A stretch of 7,029 bases of DNA. Source: Alphaproteobacteria bacterium (GTDB taxonomy: Bacteria > Pseudomonadota > Alphaproteobacteria > Rhizobiales > Aestuariivirgaceae). Numbering within the stretch: position 1 is the stretch's first letter; each line of letters starts with the position of its first letter. The stretch is from the NCBI GenBank assembly GCA_026400595.1, contig JAPLOT010000383.1:1-7029 (forward strand). The letters run 5' to 3'. The notes under the pieces were generated by a model. The model did not search any database and was not told where the DNA came from. It saw only the letters and a program-made list of their open reading frames with translations. The position numbers and the translations under genes were made by a program. Positions 1 to 5,677 of the stretch are shown here, in pieces.

Positions 1-433
1 TCTCGAACTTCTCGGGGTTGGGTGACTTGTATTCCGGAATGATGACGATGGTGGCGGGGGAAATCGTGACGCGCGGGTCCTGGTAGGGTGTCGCCTTCAC
101 GCCGCGCGTGACCATCAGTCGGATGTGTACGCCATCCTGCATTCCATTCGCGTCGAGGCAGTCGAAAAGCCGCTTTACCAGCTCTTGCGGCGTGATGCCG
201 ACATCCATGAAGATGGCCTTGGCTCCCTCATAGAGGCGCTCGATGTGCTCACGCAGGAAGGGGATGCCGCCGTTGACCATCCGCAGTCCCTCCCAGACCC
301 CATCACCCAGGATGAAGCCGGAGTCGAAGACCGAGACGGTGGCCTGCGCGCGCTGAACCAATGCGCCGTTGATCGAGATCAGGATGTCGAGATTGCGCGG
401 ATCGATTTTGACGTCGTGGATCGTGTCTGCCAT
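1..433 (-). CDS. Class IV PLP-dependent aminotransferase (branched-chain or D-amino acid type), 3' end cut by window edge
   Basis: I translated this minus-strand frame by hand; it stays open for 144 codons and runs off the left edge. The fold-type IV aminotransferase signature is clear. DSGFILGDGVWEGLR (residues 37-51) matches the segment found in IlvE and D-alanine transaminase, and REHIERL (61-67) carries the arginine (R66) that holds the PLP phosphate in that family. HIRLMVTRG (103-111) is also typical. The Schiff-base lysine lies at about residue 145-160 in relatives, so it falls just outside the window. Such enzymes move amino groups between branched-chain or D-amino acids and 2-oxoacids in the cytoplasm. 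The start at 433 has CAAGG six bases upstream; nearby upstream ATGs (438, 450) are out of frame. The gene begins 64 bp after the Kef antiporter stop with no terminator visible, so it may share that transcript. The substrate cannot be decided from this fragment, so I give no symbol. Confidence 0.88.
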   Translation of the reverse strand, partial: MADTIHDVKIDPRNLDILISINGALVQRAQATVSVFDSGFILGDGVWEGLRMVNGGIPFLREHIERLYEGAKAIFMDVGITPQELVKRLFDCLDANGMQDGVHIRLMVTRGVKATPYQDPRVTISPATIVIIPEYKSPNPEKFE

Positions 434-497
434 GTCATGCCTTGCTGCATCGGGTCCTGGCGCTGTTTAGTACGGCCCGGGCGCCGGGGACAGGGGG

Positions 498-2354
498 CTA
501 TTCACGGGTTCGGTCGGGAGCCTCCCAGGCGTGGTCGGGCTGAATCTGGCTGCTGCTCACGTCGGCTCCGAGCACCCGCTCGATTTCCTCGCGGCCTTGG
601 CGGGCGATGTCGATCAGGCGCTGTGTGTCGTCCACATGCCTTGCGGCCTTCTGCAGGAGTTGTTCGTCATGCGACTTGAATCGCCGTGCGGCGCGATGGG
701 CCTCGAAGGGATGAACGCCCAGCCGGGTGAGCAGCCTCTCACCCATGTCGACGGATGAGGCGAAGACCTCGCGCAGGACATCCGGGACCCCGGCGTTGAG
801 CAGGCGATAGGCATGCACGCGGTCGAAGGCGCGTGCCATGATGTGCAGGTGCGGGAAGTGATGATGCGCAGTCTCCACGATCTGCAGCGCCTTCTCGGGA
901 TCGTCGATCGCGATGACCAGGATCCTGGCCTCCCTGGCGCCGGCCGCTTCGAGAAGGTCATGGCGCGAGGCATCGCCATAGTAGACCTTGAATCCGAACT
1001 TGCGCAGTGCATCGATCTGCTCGGCATCGTGATCGAGCACCACAGCCTTGATGCCGCTGGCCGAAAGCATTCGGCCCACTGTCATGCCATAACGCCCGTG
1101 CCCCGCGATGATCACGCGCGTGTCGTTGTCGTCGATCCTGTCGGCCTCGCGCGCGGAAGAATTGCGGACGAAGCGAGGCTGCATCACCTTCTCATCGAAG
1201 ATCATCAGCAATGGCGCGAGCGCCATGGACAAGGCAACCATGGCCACCAGCAAGGATGACTGCGCCGCTGCGAGCAGGCCCAGTCCCGCCGCAAAGGAGA
1301 TCAGCACGAAGGCAAACTCACCGCCCTGGGCCAGGGCGAAAGAGAAACGCGACGAGTCGGGTGCATTCATTCGGAAGAGCCGGGCCAGCAACAGGAGTAC
1401 AGCGAGTTTCACAGCGACGAAGCCGACGACAAGCCCGAGAACGAGAAATGGCTGAGCGAGCAGCAGCCCGAAGTTGATACCGGCACCCACGGCGATGAAG
1501 AAGACCGCGAGCAGCAGACCCTTGAAAGGATCGAGATCCATCTCGAGTTCATGGCGATACTCGCTTTCGGCCAGCACCACGCCGGCAAGGAAGGTGCCGA
1601 GAGCGGCCGACAGCCCGACAAATTGCATCAGCAGGGTAATGCCCACGACGATGAGCAACGCCAGGCCAACGAAGACCTCGCGGATGCCGGTTTCGGCGAC
1701 AAGCCGGAAGAGGGGGCGCATCAGGAAGCGGCCCGCCAGGATGATGGAGGCGACGGCTGCGAAGACGGCCAGCGTCTGGGCCCAGGCTGGAAACTCTGCG
1801 ATCAGGCTGGTGCCGTGATTGTCATGCGCGGTGGCCGTGGCGATGAGCGGCAGCAGCGCCAGAATGGGGATCACCGCGATGTCCTGGAACAGCAGGACTG
1901 AAAAGCAGGACTGTCCCGCCGCCGTCTTGAGCAATCCGCGCTCGTTGAGGCTCTGCAGCACGATGGCGGTCGAGGACATGGCGAGAATCAGACCCATGGC
2001 CAGCGATGATTGCCAGCTGTTGCCGAGGACGTAGGCTGCAAGCGCAAGTGCCGCTGCGGTAACTGTCACCTGCAGGCCGCCCAGTCCCATGATGGGCTTG
2101 CGCAGAGTCCAGAGCTTCGAGGGCTGCAGTTCGAGGCCGACCAGGAACAGCATGACGATCACGCCGAACTCGGCGAAATGCATGACATCCGCACCTTCGG
2201 TGCCCACGAGGCCCAGCACCGAGGGACCGATCACCATGCCGGCCGCCAGGTAGCCAAGGACTGAACCCAGCCCCAGCCGCGTGGCGATAGGCGCCGCGAC
2301 AACGGCCGCTGCAAGATAGACGAAAGCGCCGAGCAGGAGGTCTTCGAGATGCAT
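498..2354 (-). CDS. KefB/KefC-type glutathione-regulated K+/H+ antiporter (CPA2 family)
   Basis: This inner-membrane protein of 618 residues is close to the length of E. coli KefC (about 620). Residues 1-385 are a series of hydrophobic segments forming the CPA2 exchanger domain, including LLFQDIAVIP (154-163) with the conserved Q157-D158 pair. The cytoplasmic loop EYRHELEMDLDPFKG (265-279) matches the Kef regulatory loop with its acidic residues. Residues 412-530 form the RCK/TrkA-N domain: the nucleotide motif GHGRYG (418-423), D441 closing the second strand, FGFKVYYGDASR (453-464) and FPHLHIMARA (500-509), all very Kef-like. The family exports K+ in exchange for H+; it is held shut by glutathione and opened by glutathione adducts of electrophiles, which protects the cell by cytoplasmic acidification. 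The ATG overlaps the stop of the upstream oxidoreductase gene (TGATG) and has a strong Shine-Dalgarno sequence, so the two are translationally coupled. I cannot separate KefB from KefC by reading alone, so the symbol is left blank. Confidence 0.95.
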   Translation of the reverse strand: MHLEDLLLGAFVYLAAAVVAAPIATRLGLGSVLGYLAAGMVIGPSVLGLVGTEGADVMHFAEFGVIVMLFLVGLELQPSKLWTLRKPIMGLGGLQVTVTAAALALAAYVLGNSWQSSLAMGLILAMSSTAIVLQSLNERGLLKTAAGQSCFSVLLFQDIAVIPILALLPLIATATAHDNHGTSLIAEFPAWAQTLAVFAAVASIILAGRFLMRPLFRLVAETGIREVFVGLALLIVVGITLLMQFVGLSAALGTFLAGVVLAESEYRHELEMDLDPFKGLLLAVFFIAVGAGINFGLLLAQPFLVLGLVVGFVAVKLAVLLLLARLFRMNAPDSSRFSFALAQGGEFAFVLISFAAGLGLLAAAQSSLLVAMVALSMALAPLLMIFDEKVMQPRFVRNSSAREADRIDDNDTRVIIAGHGRYGMTVGRMLSASGIKAVVLDHDAEQIDALRKFGFKVYYGDASRHDLLEAAGAREARILVIAIDDPEKALQIVETAHHHFPHLHIMARAFDRVHAYRLLNAGVPDVLREVFASSVDMGERLLTRLGVHPFEAHRAARRFKSHDEQLLQKAARHVDDTQRLIDIARQGREEIERVLGADVSSSQIQPDHAWEAPDRTRE

Positions 2355-2953
2355 CAGCGGCCTCCTGTCCTGAAAGCCGGCGGCAGCGCAAAGCCCGGTG
2401 CAAGCTGGCCCAGCGGATCGATGAGGCCATCACGCAGGCCGACGATCAGGTCGCGATAGGCTTCCGCAGATGTACTCAGATTTTCGGTCGTCATGCGGCG
2501 GCCTGCGTAAATGACGAAGGGCGTCAAGTAAGCCATCGAACAGAGATGGGCGGTCTGGTTGAAGGGCGCGAGTAGCTCCATGATGCTGAATCTGTTGCGG
2601 CCTTCGCTGCGATAGGCTTCCTCGGAACCGCCGGCCGAGATTGCCGACATCAGGAAGCGGCCCGCCAGCCCGGTTCCGCCGGGGCCGTAGGCCCAGCCGT
2701 TCTCCAGCACCAGATCCTGCCATTCCTTGAGGATGGCGGGCGACGAGTACCAGTAGAAGGGGTGCTGCAGCACGATGAGATCATGCTCGAGCAGCCGCTG
2801 CTGCTCGCGCGCGACGTCGATGTCGAGGTCGGGATACTCGGCGTAGAGGTCCGCGATGGTGACGGCGTCCAGCCCGTCGATGGACCTGAGCATGGCGCGC
2901 TGGACCACGGACGCCTGGCGCTTTGGGTGGGCAAACAGCACGAGGATCTTCAT
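2354..2953 (-). CDS. KefF/KefG-type flavin NAD(P)H oxidoreductase, ancillary subunit of the Kef system
   Basis: This is a flavodoxin-fold protein of 199 residues, slightly longer than KefF or KefG (about 176-184). The N-terminus MKILVLFAHP (1-10) gives the first strand and FMN-phosphate loop. DLYAEYPD (35-42), REQ (49-51), QHPFYWYS (63-70), LKEW (75-78) and GWAYGPGGTGLAG (86-98) are the marks of the KefF/KefG/MdaB quinone reductase family. KefF and KefG sit on the cytoplasmic domain of KefC and KefB and are needed for full activity; KefF also reduces quinones and other electrophiles. The one-base overlap with the antiporter gene supports that role. The reading frame stays open upstream, but I chose the ATG at 2953 because homology begins exactly there and the extension would run through the terminator hairpin and into sciP. 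The Shine-Dalgarno sequence is weak. Features of both KefF (GWAYG) and KefG (GPGG, AYR) are mixed, so no symbol is assigned. Confidence 0.93.
   Translation of the reverse strand: MKILVLFAHPKRQASVVQRAMLRSIDGLDAVTIADLYAEYPDLDIDVAREQQRLLEHDLIVLQHPFYWYSSPAILKEWQDLVLENGWAYGPGGTGLAGRFLMSAISAGGSEEAYRSEGRNRFSIMELLAPFNQTAHLCSMAYLTPFVIYAGRRMTTENLSTSAEAYRDLIVGLRDGLIDPLGQLAPGFALPPAFRTGGR
2361..2366 (-). promoter_or_regulatory. Strong ribosome binding site of the kef antiporter gene
   Basis: On the minus strand this reads AGGAGG, six bases before the ATG at 2354. It lies within the last codons of the upstream oxidoreductase gene, so it fixes the antiporter start and supports translational coupling. Confidence 0.8.
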
Positions 2954-3008
2954 CCGTCGTGTTTTGCCAGATCGGTGGACCCTGTAAAGTGCAAGGGGCC
3001 GTACGAAA

Positions 3009-3044
3009 GCAAAAAGGGCCGGACGAGTGTCCGGCCCCTTTTGC
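3009..3044 (-). terminator. Rho-independent terminator after sciP
   Basis: There is a nine-base GC-rich perfect stem (3016-3024 with 3029-3037) around a four-base GAGT loop. After one mismatch the pairing continues through A/T and GC pairs (3009-3014 with 3039-3044). On the minus strand the stem is followed by five T residues. It begins 19 bases after the sciP stop, so it ends sciP transcription and insulates the kef genes. The A-tract on the other side could also let it work rightward, but no rightward gene ends here. Confidence 0.85.
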
Positions 3045-3062
3045 GAAACCCTCGTATGGCGC

Positions 3063-3341
3063 TCAGTTCGAGCGATAGTCCTGGATGCGCGTGGTCCGCA
3101 GGCCGGCGAGGCCATGGCGGTCGATCGAGCGCTGCCAGCTCAGATACTCCTCGACGGTGAGCACATAGCGCTCGCACGCCTCTTCCAGACTCAGCAAACC
3201 GCCACGGACTGCCGCGACCACCTCCGCCTTGCGGCGAATGACCCAGCGCTGGTTTCCAGGCGGGGGGAGGTCGGCGACAGTCAGTGGGCTGCCATCGGGC
3301 CCGATGACGTAGTTTACGCGTGGACGCAACTGACCGTTCAT
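3063..3341 (-). CDS. sciP: SciP-family (DUF1153) small CtrA-inhibitory regulator
   Basis: This is a protein of 92 residues, against 93 in Caulobacter. It begins with the conserved block YVIGPDGSPLTVADLPPP (11-28), followed by a basic helix-turn-helix region with RWVIRRKAEVVAAVRGGLLS (32-51), EEACERY (53-59), SWQ (68-70) and HGLAGLRTTRIQ (76-87). These blocks are nearly invariant in alphaproteobacterial SciP/DUF1153 proteins. In Caulobacter crescentus SciP binds CtrA, blocks recruitment of RNA polymerase to CtrA-dependent promoters and is itself made under CtrA control. Its role here is inferred from family membership. I prefer the ATG at 3341; an in-frame TTG at 3353 would add four residues, but the only AGG there touches the TTG directly. 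The Shine-Dalgarno sequence is weak for either start. The gene is monocistronic: a terminator follows at once and a divergent gene lies upstream. Confidence 0.93.
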   Translation of the reverse strand: MNGQLRPRVNYVIGPDGSPLTVADLPPPGNQRWVIRRKAEVVAAVRGGLLSLEEACERYVLTVEEYLSWQRSIDRHGLAGLRTTRIQDYRSN

Positions 3342-3398
3342 TGACAAACTCAACCTAATACGCAGGTACTCACTGCCAGTCAGACTAGGCCTCGCGCC

Positions 3399-3413
3399 TT
3401 AAAATTGGGCTAA
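3399..3413 (-). promoter_or_regulatory. Possible CtrA-type binding site in front of sciP
   Basis: The minus strand reads TTAG-N7-TTAA (plus strand TTAA-N7-CTAA), one base away from the CtrA consensus TTAA-N7-TTAA. It lies 57 bases upstream of the sciP ATG, in a local AT-rich patch of an otherwise GC-rich spacer. CtrA activation of sciP is known in Caulobacter. No good -10 element is visible downstream, so this is only a candidate. Confidence 0.4.
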
Positions 3414-3485
3414 GTACAGATGAAGAATTGGCAAACCGGACCCTCTCCGGTGCCCCATTCCGGAACAGGCGGGGCGAAACGGCTG

Positions 3486-3521
3486 TTTACTTTCGCGTTG
3501 CGCCGTCCCATCTAGCCCTCC
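3486..3521 (+). promoter_or_regulatory. Possible mnmA promoter with a very short or absent leader
   Basis: TTTACT (3486-3491) and CATCTA (3509-3514) are 17 bases apart, which would start transcription near 3521, right at the ATG. The -10 match is poor. The idea rests mostly on the absence of a Shine-Dalgarno sequence before the ATG at 3522, so the call is weak. Confidence 0.22.
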
Positions 3522-4676
3522 ATGAGCATTTCGGAGGGCATTCTGGACCGGGTGCGTGACAGCGTGGGGATCGCAGGCGATCCCGCGTCGATCCGCATTG
3601 TCTGCGCCATGTCGGGTGGGGTCGATTCCTCGGTCACCGCGGCACTGCTGAAGCATGCGGGCTACGATGTCGTCGGCATCACCCTGCAGCTCTACGATCA
3701 CGGCGAGGCGGTCCGGCGCAAGGGCGCCTGCTGCGCAGGCCAGGATATCCACGATGCCCGCCGTGTCGCCGGCGAGCTTGGCATTCCACATTACGTCCTC
3801 GACTTCGAGTCCCGCTTCCGGGAAGCGGTCATCGACAGTTTCGTTGACTCCTACCTCGCCGGCGAGACGCCGGTTCCCTGCGTCACCTGCAACCGGACGG
3901 TCAAGTTCGCAGACCTGCTGTCCCGCGCCCGCGATCTCGATGCCGCGGCCATGGCGACGGGCCATTACATCGAAAGCCGTGCCCGCGCGGAGGGATCGGG
4001 GCACCGCGATCTCTTCACGCCCACTGACATGGACCGCGACCAGAGCTATTTCCTCTTCGCCACCACCCAGGACCAGATCGACTTCCTGCGCTTTCCGCTG
4101 GGACGGCTGAACAAGCCGGAGACGCGCGCCATTGCCTCCGGACTGGGGCTATCTGTGGCGGCGAAGCCCGATAGCCAGGACATCTGCTTCGTGCCGGAGG
4201 GCCGCTATGCGGATGTCATTCTCAAGCTCCGGCCGGATGGCGCCGAGCCCGGCGACATCGTCCATCTCGACGGCCGGGTGCTGGGACGCCACGAGGGCAT
4301 CATTCGCTACACTGTCGGGCAGCGCCGCGGCCTTGGCATTGCCGAAGGCGAGCCGCTTTACGTGGTGCGGATCGACGCCGCGGCCCGCCGCGTGGTGGTC
4401 GGCCCGCGAGCAGCCCTGCTGCAGCGGGAGATCAAGGTGAGCCGGCTGAATTGGCTGGGCCATGACGCCCTGACCGAGGCCGGCCAGCCGGTGCATGCCC
4501 GCATCCGCTCGACGCGGGCACCCATGCCGGCCGAGATCAGGCGGGGAGAAACGGGCGCCGTCGTCACCATTTCGGATGGCGAGTATGGCGTCTCGCCCGG
4601 GCAGGCCTGCGTGCTCTATGACGGGCAGGGGGCCGGCGCCAGGGTGCTTGGCGGCGGCTACATCGCGCGCGCCTGA
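3522..4676 (+). CDS. mnmA: tRNA-specific 2-thiouridylase MnmA
   Basis: This cytoplasmic enzyme of 384 residues puts sulfur on uridine 34 of the tRNAs for Lys, Glu and Gln, using ATP to adenylate the base and sulfur from a relay or persulfide donor. The N-terminal PP-loop SGGVDSS (31-37) binds ATP. GITLQLYD (52-59) and the motif PCVTCN (119-124) follow, with the catalytic cysteine C123 corresponding to E. coli C102. GHYIESR (147-153), DQSYFLF (173-179) and KPDSQDICFVPEG (215-227) come next, with C222 corresponding to the persulfide cysteine C199. The central and C-terminal beta domains include YTVGQRRGLGI (263-273) and end in the usual SPGQACVLYD (358-367). Both cysteines are present, so the enzyme should be active. 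About 20 residues precede the first core strand, a common extension in alphaproteobacteria. No Shine-Dalgarno sequence precedes the ATG at 3522; the next in-frame ATG (residue 30) would cut into the PP-loop strand, so it is unlikely. Confidence 0.97.
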   Translation: MSISEGILDRVRDSVGIAGDPASIRIVCAMSGGVDSSVTAALLKHAGYDVVGITLQLYDHGEAVRRKGACCAGQDIHDARRVAGELGIPHYVLDFESRFREAVIDSFVDSYLAGETPVPCVTCNRTVKFADLLSRARDLDAAAMATGHYIESRARAEGSGHRDLFTPTDMDRDQSYFLFATTQDQIDFLRFPLGRLNKPETRAIASGLGLSVAAKPDSQDICFVPEGRYADVILKLRPDGAEPGDIVHLDGRVLGRHEGIIRYTVGQRRGLGIAEGEPLYVVRIDAAARRVVVGPRAALLQREIKVSRLNWLGHDALTEAGQPVHARIRSTRAPMPAEIRRGETGAVVTISDGEYGVSPGQACVLYDGQGAGARVLGGGYIARA

Positions 4677-4694
4677 CGCATGGTGAAGCGGCGT

Positions 4695-4723
4695 TTGCTT
4701 TGCCCATCGGGCCTACCTATAAT
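4695..4723 (+). promoter_or_regulatory. Promoter of pcs
   Basis: TTGCTT (4695-4700) and a perfect TATAAT (4718-4723) are separated by 17 bases in the gap after mnmA. Transcription should start near 4730. This suggests pcs is not only read through from mnmA, and it bears on the choice of pcs start codon. Confidence 0.65.
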
Positions 4724-4752
4724 GACTTTTCTGAGTGGGAGTTGCCGAGGCC

Positions 4753-5562
4753 GTGGCCAAGATCAATCTGCATCCGAACCTCGACCGGGATGTGAAGAAG
4801 GGGGTCGCCTGGGCCGTCCACGCTTTCACCACCTGCGGCATCGTGCTGGGTTTCCTGGCGCTGGTGGCGGTGTTGAAGAACGATCCGGTCGCCGCCTTCA
4901 TGTGGCTGGGCCTCGCGCTCTTCGTTGACGGCATCGATGGAACCCTGGCGCGCAAGGCCAGGGTGCTCGAATACACGCCCAACGTCGATGGCCGTACTCT
5001 CGACAATGTCATCGACTTCTTCACCTATGTCGCCGTTCCGGCGCTGATGGTCTACTGGTTCAACATGACGCCGGTGGACTTCATCTTTTCCGGCCAGACC
5101 TGGAGCCTCATCTCGGCGGCTGCGATCATGGCGGTCTCGTGCTACACCTTCGCCAATGTCGGCATGAAGTCGGATGACTACTACTTCGTCGGCTTTCCGG
5201 CCGTCTGGAACGTGGTGGTGCTCTATTTCTTCGTGCTGCAGTCGGGCCCCATCGCCAATCTGGTCACCATCGTGCTGCTCTGCATCCTGACCTTCATTCC
5301 GATCAAGTTCGTGCATCCGCTGCGCGTCACCGACTGGCGGGAGATCACCATTCCGATGACCGTGCTGTGGGCTGCCATGTCGCTGAGCCTGATCCTGGCG
5401 TCGAAGGACCGCAGCGACTGGAACATCGTGGAGGACGTGCAGAAATGGGTGTGGCTCGGCGCCTCGGTCTATTTCTGCGGGATTTCGCTGTGGCGAACCT
5501 TCATGAAGCACGAGGATGAAGACGCCCCCGATGCCGAGGACGAGCCCGGCAAGGCGGCTTGA
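4753..5562 (+). CDS. pcs: Phosphatidylcholine synthase (CDP-diacylglycerol:choline O-phosphatidyltransferase)
   Basis: This is an integral membrane enzyme of 269 residues that condenses CDP-diacylglycerol with choline to give phosphatidylcholine and CMP, the one-step bacterial route. The CDP-alcohol phosphatidyltransferase motif is complete: D62-G63-x2-A66-R67-x12-G80-x3-D84-x3-D88. The 12-residue gap is the form characteristic of Pcs; most of the superfamily has eight. About eight hydrophobic segments follow the family pattern, with WLGLALFVDGIDG (51-63) and TLDNVIDFFTYV (82-93) especially diagnostic. The protein is longer than Rhizobium Pcs (about 240 residues), mainly through a C-terminal acidic tail (252-269) rich in D and E. 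The start is uncertain. I chose the GTG at 4753 because the promoter would place the transcript start near 4730, leaving GGGAG (4737-4741) as a ribosome site, although its spacing of 11 bases is long. An in-frame GTG at 4735 would add six residues but leave almost no leader. Choline supply genes are not in view. Confidence 0.94.
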   Translation: MAKINLHPNLDRDVKKGVAWAVHAFTTCGIVLGFLALVAVLKNDPVAAFMWLGLALFVDGIDGTLARKARVLEYTPNVDGRTLDNVIDFFTYVAVPALMVYWFNMTPVDFIFSGQTWSLISAAAIMAVSCYTFANVGMKSDDYYFVGFPAVWNVVVLYFFVLQSGPIANLVTIVLLCILTFIPIKFVHPLRVTDWREITIPMTVLWAAMSLSLILASKDRSDWNIVEDVQKWVWLGASVYFCGISLWRTFMKHEDEDAPDAEDEPGKAA

Positions 5563-5587
5563 CTTCGCCCCCCGAGTTTCCCTATAT
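5558..5587 (+). promoter_or_regulatory. Promoter of the tRNA gene
   Basis: CTTGAC (5558-5563) and CTATAT (5582-5587) are 18 bases apart. Both match the alphaproteobacterial housekeeping consensus described in Sinorhizobium (CTTGAC-N17-CTATAT). The -35 element overlaps the pcs stop codon. Transcription should start near 5594, a few bases before the mature tRNA. Confidence 0.7.
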
Positions 5588-5600
5588 CGCCACTCTCCTC

Positions 5601-5677
5601 GGCGGGGTAGCTCAGTTGGTTAGAGCACGGGAATCATAATCCTGGGGTCGGGGGTTCAAATCCCTCCCCCGCTACCA
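5601..5677 (+). tRNA. tRNA with CAU anticodon, probably elongator tRNA-Met
   Basis: A full cloverleaf of 77 bases including an encoded CCA can be drawn. The acceptor stem is GGCGGGG with CCCCGCT (first pair G-U), the D stem is GCTC/GAGC, and the anticodon stem CGGGA/TCCTG has loop ATCATAA, giving anticodon CAT at 5635-5637. The variable region is GGGTC, and the T arm is GGGGG/CCCTC with loop TTCAAAT. The D loop and variable region resemble bacterial elongator tRNA-Met. The first pair lacks the C1-A72 mismatch of initiator tRNA. A lysidine-modified tRNA-Ile with CAU anticodon cannot be fully excluded. The 3' half is overlapped on the other strand by the integrase gene, yet the tRNA is intact. 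Confidence 0.95.

Noticed and set aside
125..679. Plus-strand open frame across the aminotransferase start and the antiporter end
   Set aside because: It spans two genes read from the other strand, and its protein shows no family motif.
2954..3115. N-terminal extension of the Kef oxidoreductase by 54 residues in the same open frame
   Set aside because: It would be encoded through the terminator hairpin and the sciP coding region, and family homology starts exactly at MKILVLFAHP.
3436..3450. Short hairpin in the sciP-mnmA spacer (CCGGA/TCCGG)
   Set aside because: A five-base stem without a T-tract in GC-rich DNA is expected by chance and does not follow a gene end.
3399..4004. Minus-strand open frame of about 200 codons opposite mnmA
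   Set aside because: It is a shadow of mnmA in GC-rich DNA, with no recognisable domain; mnmA is certain on the other strand.
4717..5511. Minus-strand open frame of 264 codons opposite pcs
   Set aside because: The composition is rich in H, D, E, R and Q, as expected from the antisense of a membrane protein, and it also covers the pcs promoter.
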